NCBI RefSeq assembly: GCF_012933555.1
Contig: NZ_JABBPK010000001.1
Coordinates: 4,814,001 to 4,878,000 of the forward strand
Length of the DNA: 64,000 nucleotides
DNA from: Niallia alba
Lineage (GTDB): Bacteria; Bacillota; Bacilli; Bacillales; Cytobacillaceae
Direction: 5' to 3'
In this document: positions 37,355 to 45,276 of the stretch, piece after piece
Numbering within the stretch: position 1 is the first letter of the stretch
Layout: each line of letters opens with the position of its first letter
The notes under the pieces: model-generated
What the model was told of the DNA's origin: nothing
What the model saw: the letters and a program-made list of their open reading frames with translations, nothing else
Databases searched by the model: none
Program-made: the position numbers and the translations under genes

Positions 37355-37529
37355 TTATCCACAGAAAATCCCCAATACTGGCTTTCAATCCTTCATCATA
37401 GCTATTTTTCCACAACAAATCCCCATCCCACCAAATCTCCTGCCTTATTTGTCACTTATTTTCCCGAAAACACTTCTAATCCACTCTATTATCCACAATT
37501 CATCCACAGAAAAACTCTACTTATCCACA
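37355..37529 (+). promoter_or_regulatory. Cluster of DnaA-box sequences
   Basis: Three perfect TTATCCACA sequences (37355-37363, 37489-37497, 37521-37529) plus TTTTCCACA (37406) and TCATCCACA (37500), all in one orientation, lie in a C-rich, G-poor intergenic stretch with no gene. The last three are spaced 11 and 21 bases, one and two helical turns. No dnaA or dnaN is near, so this is not oriC; it could be a DnaA-binding cluster like those known in B. subtilis, or a degenerate repeat. Confidence 0.5.
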
Positions 37530-37530
37530 A

Positions 37531-37578
37531 AAAGAACCAATCATCCAAAGCCAATTTACGCTAAGTCTAATCGGTTCT
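37531..37578 (-). terminator. Intrinsic terminator after thiW
   Basis: On the minus strand AGAACCGAT pairs with ATTGGTTCT, then TTTTTG. It lies 12 bases after the thiW stop and touches the last DnaA-box-like sequence. Confidence 0.65.
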
Positions 37579-37590
37579 CTCTTTATTCTC

Positions 37591-38088
37591 CTAATTTTGA
37601 TTTAACAGTTGAAATGACTTTATTTTTACCAATCTACTTACTAAAATTAACCCGATTATCGATCCTGCAAAACTACTGACAGCGAAGGATGGCATATAAA
37701 ATAGGGCGCCTGTTTTTGTGCCTAATAGGATAGAGGCATATGGTACTGCCACTAATGAAGCGATAATGCCTGTTCCGACAAATTCCCCTAAAGCTGCAAA
37801 GATTGGTTTAGATGTTTTATGAAATAGATAGCCTGCTAGAAGTGCGCCAATCATACTCCCTGGAAATGCTAATAAAGATCCCGTTCCCAATAAGTTTCTT
37901 AACAGTGAAGTAGCAAAGGCAATAATCACTGCTGGGATCGGTCCAAGAATTACTCCAGCTATTACGTTTAATGCATGTTGGACTGGATATGCTTTGGCAA
38001 TACCTGCCGGAAACCATAACATAGTTGATCCATATGTCCCAATCGCCGTAAACATGGCCATTATAACCAATAATTTAATTCTTTTCAT
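37591..38088 (-). CDS. thiW: ECF transporter S component ThiW (thiazole uptake)
   Basis: A 165-residue hydrophobic protein with about five to six helices, matching ThiW, the substrate-binding component predicted to import a thiazole precursor of thiamine with a shared ECF module. ATG 38088 (MKRIKLLVIMAMFTAIG) is chosen since GGAGGAAAAA lies 6-8 bases upstream. The TPP riboswitch in its leader confirms the pathway. The rest of the thiamine genes are not in this window. Confidence 0.9.
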   Translation of the reverse strand: MKRIKLLVIMAMFTAIGTYGSTMLWFPAGIAKAYPVQHALNVIAGVILGPIPAVIIAFATSLLRNLLGTGSLLAFPGSMIGALLAGYLFHKTSKPIFAALGEFVGTGIIASLVAVPYASILLGTKTGALFYMPSFAVSSFAGSIIGLILVSRLVKIKSFQLLNQN

Positions 38089-38264
38089 CGTATTTTTCCT
38101 CCACTCAAACAAATTTAAGCAAGAGACTAAGCGAACCTTATCTCAACTGACTAGTAGACAGGAAAGAATGTCAGAGGGCTATTCATACACTGACCTTTAA
38201 CAAATACAAAAAAGCCAGATCTAAACAGACCCGACTGATAAAGTCAAAAAGAAATAGAGTGAAT

Positions 38265-38361
38265 CCACTACTTCCCTACGCTGGTATGATCCAGATCAGG
38301 TCTTTAGGGTTAAAAAACGAACTGTTTTTCTCTCAGCCATCTACTGGCACCCCTAGTAGTC
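38265..38361 (-). promoter_or_regulatory. TPP riboswitch (THI element)
   Basis: On the minus strand the conserved blocks appear in order: ACTACT (P1), GGGGTGCC, GGCTGAGA, a variable hairpin, ACCCTAAAGACCTGATCTGGATCA, CCAGCGTAGGGA and AGTAGT closing P1. It lies about 180 bases before thiW. The aptamer is complete, so thiW should be repressed when thiamine pyrophosphate is plentiful. Confidence 0.96.
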
Positions 38362-38510
38362 CATATATGCTTATGCCCTCATTTTACCCTATTTTCGTTA
38401 CGGCGAAAAGAACTATTTTCTCTATAAAAATACTTCCATCAGTGGGATTTTTCCTCCTCCCCACTAGTGGTTAGCTGCACTTATGGAATCTGTTTTAGCA
38501 CCTGTTTCCT

Positions 38511-39533
38511 TTATTCCTTTGACAGTTTCTCTACAAATTGCATGTCAATTAATTCATCGTATTTATACCCTTCTGTATATACACCTGTTTTTTCCACAAC
38601 ATCCATTGGCTTTGCTACTGCTTCTTCTGAAATAAAGCCATCTTTACTCCATAATTCATCCGCATAGGCTCTATCTAAAGATGCTTGTAAGCTTTCCTCT
38701 AAAGTGGAAGGAAACTCTGCCTTTAACACTTTCATCGAAAGTTCTGGGTCTTCCTCTACTTTCTTTAATCCCTTTAATACTGCTCTTACAAAGCTTTCCA
38801 CCACTTCTGGTTCTTTCTCAATGGTGGATTTCTTTACACTAACAACGGAATAAGGATAATCTCCTAAACTTGCGAAACTGTAAAACGGCTCTTTCCAAGC
38901 ACCTTTTTTAATTCCTTCCGTGATTTGCGGTTCTCCTCCATTTGCAATATCTGCATTTCCAGATTCAACAAGGGAAACAACAGCACTTGCATCAGCTGGT
39001 TCTTCTAATTTAACGTCTTTTTCTGGGTCTAGCCCTAAGTCCATTAACAACCATCTAGTTAAAAGATTAGGACTTCCACCATAACGACCAGCAGCAATTG
39101 TTTTTCCTTTTAGATAATTTGCTAGTTCTTCTTTGTTTGTACTATCAATCGTAACCTCTGAATTTCCCATCAAGTAAACATTAGCGCGGTTTACAACATT
39201 TACTACTGACTGAATAGGATCAGAACTACCTAGATTGGCCATTTGCACTGAATCCGGTCCACCCATGACTCCCCATGCATCGCCACTGACAACAGACGTA
39301 ACATGTGCTCCCCCTGTTGCCGTAATAACCTCTACCTCCAGTCCCTCTTCTTCAAAATACCCTTCCTCGATCGCGACATATAATGGAAGGTATCCAATTA
39401 AGTGAACTGGTTCAGAAATGACAAGCTTTCGTAAACCATCCTTCGTTTCCTTTGTACCCTTATTTGAAGCACATCCAGCAAGGACTAAGACGATACTAAG
39501 ACAAGCAAGTAGAAAAAGCCTGCACTTTTTCAA
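38511..39533 (-). CDS. ABC transporter substrate-binding lipoprotein (NMT1/SsuA-like)
   Basis: A 340-residue lipoprotein: signal peptide with lipobox LVLAGC (Cys about 21), then an NMT1/OpuAC-type periplasmic fold (YLPLYVAIEEGYFEEEGLEVEV). It completes an importer with the permease and ATPase upstream. NMT1-family proteins bind thiamine precursors, sulfonates, nitrate or riboflavin. The nearby TPP riboswitch lies downstream of this gene and serves thiW, so a thiamine-related substrate is only suggested by proximity. Confidence 0.85.
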   Translation of the reverse strand: MKKCRLFLLACLSIVLVLAGCASNKGTKETKDGLRKLVISEPVHLIGYLPLYVAIEEGYFEEEGLEVEVITATGGAHVTSVVSGDAWGVMGGPDSVQMANLGSSDPIQSVVNVVNRANVYLMGNSEVTIDSTNKEELANYLKGKTIAAGRYGGSPNLLTRWLLMDLGLDPEKDVKLEEPADASAVVSLVESGNADIANGGEPQITEGIKKGAWKEPFYSFASLGDYPYSVVSVKKSTIEKEPEVVESFVRAVLKGLKKVEEDPELSMKVLKAEFPSTLEESLQASLDRAYADELWSKDGFISEEAVAKPMDVVEKTGVYTEGYKYDELIDMQFVEKLSKE

Positions 39534-39695
39534 AGTAATGCCCCCTTTTTCACATATAAATAGAATGGAAAGTTTGTTAGTAGGTAGGAAAATGAAGATT
39601 AACCAGAAGTGTAATGTGGATAATGGAAATAAATATTCTATTTCATATATATGGAACCTTTTTTCTCTTTATGTTCTATTCAAGGGGGAAAATAT

Positions 39696-40514
39696 TTAAT
39701 CGATATTTCTTCCTCTCAAAAGTATCCTTTCTAGCCATACAGTAGCAAAATACATCACAATGGATAGGATGGATAACACAGCTACTCCCACCCAGACAAG
39801 ATTAATATTCATAATTTGCCCTGCATATAGGATCATTCTACCAATTCCCTGTCTTGAGCTAATAAATTCACCAACAATAGTACCTGCTAAAGCTAAAGCT
39901 ATGTTTATTTTTAGGCTGCTCACAATCCAAGGCATTGTCGTTGGGACAACAACTTTTGTGAAAACATGCCATCTCTTTGCTCCAAGTGAATACATTAATT
40001 TTTCTAAGTCCTTATCAACTGCCTTCACTCCACTATATGCAGCAAGAGCTGTCGTAATAATGGTCATCATAAAAGCAAGAACTACTTTGGAGCTAAAGCC
40101 TATGCCAAATAAAATAACAAGTACAGGTGCTAGGGCTAGTTTTGGTACTGCATTAAATGCAATTAGATAAGGCTCTGAAATACGAGAATAATAGTAGGAC
40201 CACCAGAAGGAAAGCCCCAACAAGGCTCCAAAGAAAGTTCCTAAACTAAAACCAAAAATAGTTGCCCCTGATGTGTATAATAAATCACTCCATAAAGAAC
40301 CTTCCGTCCAAGCTATATAACCTGTCTTCCATATGGTAGAAGGACTGCTCCAATAATAGGAGTCAATAATTTTCCATTTGGAAAGCAGCTCCCAGGCAAG
40401 AAGAAAAATAACCCCAAAGCTCCATTGTCCGATGCGAGTAAAATTCTTTCTTTTCTTAGCAATTGCTTCTTCATCCTCTATATAAAGAACTGTAGTATTT
40501 TCCTTTGATTCCAT
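39696..40514 (-). CDS. ABC transporter permease (SsuC/TauC-like)
   Basis: A 272-residue permease with six helices and the EAA-type loop (SLGAKRWHVFTKVVVPTTMPWI, about 175-196) that docks on the ATPase. The family (BPD_transp_1) includes SsuC, TauC and ThiX. It has the ATPase gene 18 bases upstream and is followed, after a 162-base gap with no terminator, by the lipoprotein gene. Confidence 0.87.
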   Translation of the reverse strand: MESKENTTVLYIEDEEAIAKKRKNFTRIGQWSFGVIFLLAWELLSKWKIIDSYYWSSPSTIWKTGYIAWTEGSLWSDLLYTSGATIFGFSLGTFFGALLGLSFWWSYYYSRISEPYLIAFNAVPKLALAPVLVILFGIGFSSKVVLAFMMTIITTALAAYSGVKAVDKDLEKLMYSLGAKRWHVFTKVVVPTTMPWIVSSLKINIALALAGTIVGEFISSRQGIGRMILYAGQIMNINLVWVGVAVLSILSIVMYFATVWLERILLRGRNID

Positions 40515-40532
40515 TTCTCCATTCCTCCCTCC

Positions 40533-41300
40533 TCATTCTGTTTCTTCATTTGATTTTAGTGCTTGTAGTACATATTCTTTTAATTGAATAAATTCAGAGT
40601 CTAGTAGTGTTTGTTCGTTTCTAGGTCTTGGTAAATGAATCGATACCTTTTCTTTAATCGTGCCTGGTCTAGGTGTGAGAATATATATTTCATCTGACAA
40701 AAAAATGGCTTCGTCTATATCATGAGTAATAAACAGAATCGTTTTCTTAAAATCTCCCCATATTTGTAAGAGCCATTCCTGCATAAGCAATCGCGTTTGT
40801 GCATCGAGAGCACCAAAAGGCTCATCAAGCAAAATAACATCTTGATCATAAAGCAATGTTCGCAGTAAGGCAGCTCGTTGCCTCATTCCACCAGAAAGCT
40901 CGTCGGGAAAATGTTTTTCAAATCCTTCTAGTCCATATCTTTCTAGTAAAGGTAGTGCTCTTTGAATTGCTTCCTTTTTTGGAACACCCTTTACTTCTAA
41001 TCCCAAAATCACATTATGGAGAATATTTCGCCACGGGAGGAGCAAATCTTTTTGAAGCATATAGCCAACATGCCCACTTTTTCCAACGATATCTTTTCCG
41101 TCTAACAAGACATTGCCTGTAGATGGTTTTATTAATCCCGCAATAATATTGAATAAGGTAGATTTTCCACATCCACTTGGACCAATAATGCTGATAAATT
41201 TCCCTTCCGGAATCTGCAAATTTGTATCCTTTAATGCGAAAAACTCCTTTCCATTTTTCCGGAAAACTTTACTGCTGTTCTTAACCTCTAATTTATACAA
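40533..41300 (-). CDS. ABC transporter ATP-binding protein (SsuB/TauB-like)
   Basis: A 255-residue ATPase with Walker A GPSGCGKST (about 40-48), Q-loop YMLQKDLLLPW, signature LSGGMRQRAALLR (about 137) and Walker B VILLDEPFGALD. Typical of the nitrate/sulfonate/NMT1 importer class. First gene of the three-gene importer operon. No riboswitch is seen in its upstream region (41301-41500), only AT-rich promoter-like sequence. Confidence 0.88.
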   Translation of the reverse strand: MYKLEVKNSSKVFRKNGKEFFALKDTNLQIPEGKFISIIGPSGCGKSTLFNIIAGLIKPSTGNVLLDGKDIVGKSGHVGYMLQKDLLLPWRNILHNVILGLEVKGVPKKEAIQRALPLLERYGLEGFEKHFPDELSGGMRQRAALLRTLLYDQDVILLDEPFGALDAQTRLLMQEWLLQIWGDFKKTILFITHDIDEAIFLSDEIYILTPRPGTIKEKVSIHLPRPRNEQTLLDSEFIQLKEYVLQALKSNEETE

Positions 41301-41571
41301 TTGCAGCCCTCCATTCTGAAATGTTCATTGTTTTCGATTATTTTTATAAAAAAATTTCTAAGCTTTCAATGAACGTCCCACACTTCTAAACTCGCTTCTT
41401 GCTATACTATATGTAAAAATAGGCGAATCGGATAATTATTATAAAAAAAAGAGTTAATCTCTAAAAAGGTTTTTTCTTATTTAATACAGATACATAATGA
41501 GAGGATCTTTGCTTGAGGGTTTATTGAGGAAAAGCACCACTGAAGACCATATCTTACTGCATAGCAAAAAA

Positions 41572-41590
41572 GTGTCTTTTAATAAGACAC
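41572..41590 (-). terminator. Intrinsic terminator after membrane protein gene
   Basis: GTGTCTTTT pairs with AAAAGACAC on the minus strand, followed by TTTTTTGC. The rest of 41301-41609 holds no gene that I can support. Confidence 0.75.
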
Positions 41591-41609
41591 CCTTACTAGT
41601 CACAGCATT

Positions 41610-42128
41610 TTATATTCCACTAATTCGTAGGAACGCCCAAATACAGATAATGGACAAAAAGAAAAGGAATGCGGATAAACCAAAAAACAAATATATCGAA
41701 TTACTTCGTGATATTTCATCTGCTCTGTTCTTCCTATTTGAACTTTGTTTTCTAAAAGAGATTAAGCCCCAGATAATTAGTACACATACAAGAATATTTC
41801 CCATTAACAATTCTGCAGCTGCCAATATAATAAATGACCAAAGAACAAAAGGTGAATGCTTAACGAACGATCTCATTCCCAATCCGATAGCCAAGCTAAC
41901 AAATGGTTGAATCATCGCAATAACAAATAATATTGTTATAAATGGATTTTGTTCTATATATTGTAAAAATGGCACGTTAGTCTGTATAGCCGCTAGATAA
42001 ATATAGGCAAGAAATAAAACGGGTATCGCGTAGCAAATATATTTTGCAGTATTTAGAATAGCTGCCTTCCTTATCGGAAATACACTCTTTTGATTATTTA
42101 TTCCTTTATCCGCAAATTTTACAAACAT
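41610..42128 (-). CDS. Hypothetical membrane protein, 172 aa
   Basis: Five hydrophobic stretches are visible (about residues 31-50, 64-82, 93-104, 108-125 and 147-168) with a basic, serine-rich loop before the last. No family recognised. It follows the truncated rpiR by 12 bases on the same strand and may have been its operon partner. Residues 1-25 are hydrophilic and would be cytoplasmic. Confidence 0.65.
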   Translation of the reverse strand: MFVKFADKGINNQKSVFPIRKAAILNTAKYICYAIPVLFLAYIYLAAIQTNVPFLQYIEQNPFITILFVIAMIQPFVSLAIGLGMRSFVKHSPFVLWSFIILAAAELLMGNILVCVLIIWGLISFRKQSSNRKNRADEISRSNSIYLFFGLSAFLFFLSIICIWAFLRISGI

Positions 42129-42140
42129 GTAAGCACCTCG

Positions 42141-42770
42141 CTATTTTTTTCTTTTGTGCTCCTTATATTCGAGATATTGACTTGCTAGTACTTCTCCAAC
42201 GATAAAAAAAGAAGCTAATGATGTATAATTAATCCCACTGTTAGTCGGTACAGAAGTAGTAGTAGCATAGAGATTATGAGGAGTCATTCGTGCCAAATTA
42301 TTATTTTTCATATTCGTAATCGAGATAAAAGGAATTCCTTTCGCAACAAGTTTTTGAATCTTCGGTATTAATGTTGATGTATCCCCGGATAAAGAAATAA
42401 TAATCATTAAATCGGTTGGACGGAGATCAGGTAAAATAACTTCAAATTTTGTCTCATCATGGATAATGGTTAAATAGCGATGTTGGACGATAAATGCACG
42501 TTGTAGCTCATGTGCCGCATTTAATTGGGCAGAACCTGTTCCATATACAAAAATTCTGTCCGATTTATCGATTACTTCACATATCTCATCAAAATTTTTA
42601 TCCTGCAAATGTTTTAATGTTGCTTCTAGATCATGTGTTAAGGTTCCGATATAACTTTGACTGATTTCTTCCTCTTCGTCTTCCCACTTTAGAAACACAC
42701 GAAATTCACTATATCCGCTAAAACCCATCTTTTGAGCCAATCGTAGAATCGAAGAGCGTGATACATTACG
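42141..42770 (-). pseudogene. RpiR-family regulator (GlvR-like), N-terminally truncated
   Basis: The frame carries the recognition helix end (NVSRSSILRLAQKMGFSGYSE), then a SIS domain (about IFVYGTGSAQLNAAHELQRAF to LARMTPH) as in sugar-phosphate-sensing RpiR regulators. About 40-45 residues, including most of the helix-turn-helix, are missing. Upstream it runs straight into a malP fragment. A TTG at 42740 gives the nominal ORF but has no good ribosome site. The combination with a maltose EIIC fits the glv/mal operon regulator of Bacillus. Confidence 0.75.
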
Positions 42771-43047
42771 TAATAAGTGCTTCCATACAGGCTCGTGCGT
42801 GAGCTTTTTTGGCTAATGCAATGGGAATTCCTATTGCAAATAACAATGGCATTTGTCTTAATACAGCCCAAGCACCTTCACCGATAATAAACCAACATTG
42901 GTACCAAAGACTTTCGGGATCTGCTAGGGAACCCATTATTAATGGATTTTTAAAAAGAATTGTTAACCCAATTACTACACCAGCAAACGGAAAAAGCAGA
43001 ACCGGTACATATAATGCGCCACCAAAACGCTGAACTTTTTGCATCAT
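42766..43047 (-). pseudogene. malP: Maltose-type PTS EIICB (MalP/GlvC-like), 5' fragment
   Basis: 93 residues matching the start of the maltose/alpha-glucoside EIIC family (VQRFGGALYVPVLLFPFAG, RQMPLLFAIGIPIALAKKAHARACMEAL), ending at TAA where the deletion joins it to rpiR. The full protein is about 530 residues, so more than four fifths is gone. The original ribosome site (TAGGAGG) and a cre-like site upstream survive. Confidence 0.85.
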
Positions 43048-43095
43048 TACTTAAAACCTCCTAATTATTTTATTTAAATTTTCAGATCATAAATT

Positions 43096-43109
43096 TGCTA
43101 ACGCTTTCA
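43096..43109 (-). promoter_or_regulatory. cre-like site upstream of malP fragment
   Basis: On the minus strand TGAAAGCGTTAGCA matches the CcpA consensus TGWAANCGNTNWCA with one mismatch. It marks the control region of the former maltose operon. Confidence 0.6.
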
Positions 43110-43268
43110 TGTGTTAATATTAGCTTATTCTTACCTCTTTGAATATACGAATAATGTAAATTGCACCTAATCACTACTTTTGTGTTTTTTCACATCATAT
43201 AAGAATTTTCCCACAACCCACTTTATTATTAAATGATAAATAGATAAATTTAGACTGGAGTCCTGTGC

Positions 43269-44246
43269 ATGTTACAAAAAATGAATGCTTTTCTTGGGAA
43301 GTGGATGCCGCTTTTAACCCCTATTAGTGTAGTAATTGGTGTATTACTATCGGGCGTGCTGCATCATGCCGCTTTCTTAGTACCATGGATTTTTGCTGTC
43401 ATGACTTTTATAGGTAGCTTGACATCTAACTTAAAATCAGTGAAATATACGATTACTCACCCACTTTCTTTACTCTTAACACTAGCTATTCTTCATCTCA
43501 TCACTCCTTTATGGGCTTTTATGATCGGGCATCTATTTTTTCAAAATGATCCTTATACAATTACAGGTCTTACTTTAGCCGTTGTTATTCCTACTGGGAT
43601 TACGAGTGTTATTTGGGTTAGCCTATATAAAGGAAACATCGCGCTCACACTCGCGATTATATTGCTCGATACATTGCTTTCTCCATTCCTAGTTCCATTG
43701 AGTATGAGTTTGCTTGTTGGAGAAGCTGTACAATTAGAGGTGTGGGGGATGATGAAAGGTCTCCTTGGAATGATTGTTCTACCTTCGATTGCTGGTATGC
43801 TTGTGAATCAGTTTGCATTGGAAAAAGCCAAAGCATGGAACCAGACACTTTCGCCTTTTTCCAAAATTGGATTAGCGCTTGTTGTTAGTATTAACAGTTC
43901 CGTTGTTGCTCCTTACTTACGAAATATTGATAAAAAATTTCTTCAAGTAGCTCTTACTGTTTTTATCATTGCATTATCTGGTTACTTTTTTGCATGGATA
44001 TTAGGGGTAATAACGAAGCGTAGCAAGGAGGAAATCATTGCGATGATTTATTCGGGGGGTATGAGAAACATTAGTGCTGGAGCCGTACTTGCTGTAGGCT
44101 TCTTTCCTCCAGCAGTAGCTGTTCCCGTTGTGATCGGGATGCTATTTCAACAAATCTTAGCGGCTTTATATGGCTATTTCATTAAACTAGTGTATGAAAA
44201 ACCATTAGTTAGAAATGAAAAAATAAAGGAAGGGAAAATTTCATGA
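43269..44246 (+). CDS. Bile acid:sodium symporter family (BASS) transporter
   Basis: A 325-residue membrane protein with about ten helices. The signature segments IPTGITSVIWVSL and MIYSGGMRNISAGAVLAVGFF correspond to the two crossover motifs of the BASS/SBF fold. Related Bacillus proteins (YocS, PanS-like) move pantoate, organic acids or unknown anions with sodium. No neighbouring pathway gene hints at the substrate. ATG 43269 has a modest CTGGAG site. Confidence 0.85.
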   Translation: MLQKMNAFLGKWMPLLTPISVVIGVLLSGVLHHAAFLVPWIFAVMTFIGSLTSNLKSVKYTITHPLSLLLTLAILHLITPLWAFMIGHLFFQNDPYTITGLTLAVVIPTGITSVIWVSLYKGNIALTLAIILLDTLLSPFLVPLSMSLLVGEAVQLEVWGMMKGLLGMIVLPSIAGMLVNQFALEKAKAWNQTLSPFSKIGLALVVSINSSVVAPYLRNIDKKFLQVALTVFIIALSGYFFAWILGVITKRSKEEIIAMIYSGGMRNISAGAVLAVGFFPPAVAVPVVIGMLFQQILAALYGYFIKLVYEKPLVRNEKIKEGKIS

Positions 44247-44263
44247 AATAGTTCCAAAAAATA

Positions 44264-44582
44264 AGGAGCTGGGACATAAGCCTTTTCAACCAAATAACCC
44301 CGAACGATTATACGTACATGCTAAGAAAAGTTTGTATAATTGTTTGGGGTTTATTCATTTTAAGAAAGAAGGTTTGTGGTGATCACCCGCAGCCTGCATA
44401 CACTTCGCTTTCCATGGGCCGAGCGCCAAGCCTCCCATAGGAGTCTACGTGTATTCAGGCTGCTTTGTATTTCCTACTCATTATATTTCTTTTAAAAAAA
44501 GGATGGAACGAATTGGCTTCGCTACTAAATGAGAAATTGTTCGTCTTTATCTATTTATATTTTGTTTTGTCCCAGTCTCTTA
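44264..44582. repeat. Nested dispersed repeat, copy D
   Basis: The ends AGGAGCTGGGACA and TGTCCCAGTCTCTT are inverted repeats. The interior carries TTTAAGAAAGAAGGTTTGTGGT and the GC-rich core (about 44390-44465), here shortened. Same architecture as copy C at 31532-32005. The right end overlaps the region just after the IIA gene and may serve as its terminator. Confidence 0.78.
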
Positions 44583-44589
44583 CTTTCCT

Positions 44590-44919
44590 TTATGATGTCT
44601 TATTTAAAATCATTCCACACATTTCAACCATTTCACTTGCCATAATCTTTAATGTTTCGGTTGTTAGCATTTGATCTTCTGCATGCATAAGAATCAGGGA
44701 AAAAGGCAATTGCTCTCCAGATGCTTCTCTTTGTATAAGAGAGGCATGGACTTTATGGATTTGATTATAGCTAGTTTCACCTTCTGTTATCTTTTGACGA
44801 GCTTCTTCTATTTCTCCCGCTCTTGCTATACGGATTGCTTCTACATAATTACTGCGCGCTTCTCCTGCATACGTAATAATTTGAAAAGCTGCTGTTTGCA
44901 TTTCTTCTAAAGTATTCAT
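44590..44919 (-). CDS. PTS lactose/cellobiose-type IIA component
   Basis: A 109-residue IIA with the phospho-His in LMHAEDQMLTTE (about 79). Last gene of the second beta-glucoside PTS operon. It is only moderately similar to the first IIA (34108-34452), so the two systems are not a recent duplication. Confidence 0.93.
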   Translation of the reverse strand: MNTLEEMQTAAFQIITYAGEARSNYVEAIRIARAGEIEEARQKITEGETSYNQIHKVHASLIQREASGEQLPFSLILMHAEDQMLTTETLKIMASEMVEMCGMILNKTS

Positions 44920-44940
44920 TCCGCCACCTCTACTGACCCA

Positions 44941-45261
44941 TTAATTTTTTGCTAATGATAACGCGTGGTCTAATATTTTCTCTCCATTTGCTGTACCGTA
45001 TAGCTTTGTATCAATAACATCAACTGGAATCCCGTATGGTTTCGCCGCATTTTCAGCAGCTTGTTTCATAAAGCGTACTTGTGGTCCTAAAAGGATCGCC
45101 ATTACACCCTCACTGGAAGTTGCTAATTCATAGGCAATTGCCCCTTCTGGAATAGCATAAACATCTATTTCTTCTCCTCTTGCCTTAATAGCTGTCTTCA
45201 TTTTTGATACCACAATCGAAGTAGACATCCCCGCTGCACAAGCTAATATAATTCTTTTCAT
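44941..45261 (-). CDS. PTS lactose/cellobiose-type IIB component
   Basis: A 106-residue IIB with the phospho-Cys in IILACAAGMSTSIVVSKM (Cys about 8). It lies between the GH1 and IIA genes, 15 bases after the former. It carries phosphate to the sugar bound by the IIC at 46826-48133. Confidence 0.93.
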   Translation of the reverse strand: MKRIILACAAGMSTSIVVSKMKTAIKARGEEIDVYAIPEGAIAYELATSSEGVMAILLGPQVRFMKQAAENAAKPYGIPVDVIDTKLYGTANGEKILDHALSLAKN

Positions 45262-45276
45262 GATTGATTCCCCCTG

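Noticed and set aside
37355-37529. Chromosomal replication origin
   Set aside because: DnaA boxes are present but there is no dnaA, dnaN, rpmH or AT-rich unwinding module nearby.
37332-37679. 115-codon plus-strand ORF over the DnaA-box region
   Set aside because: Low-complexity Pro/Ser/Leu translation of a C-rich intergenic stretch, runs antisense into thiW, no ribosome site.
41497-41910. 137-aa plus-strand ORF
   Set aside because: Antisense to the membrane protein gene 41610-42128, with poor codon pattern and a terminator inside it.
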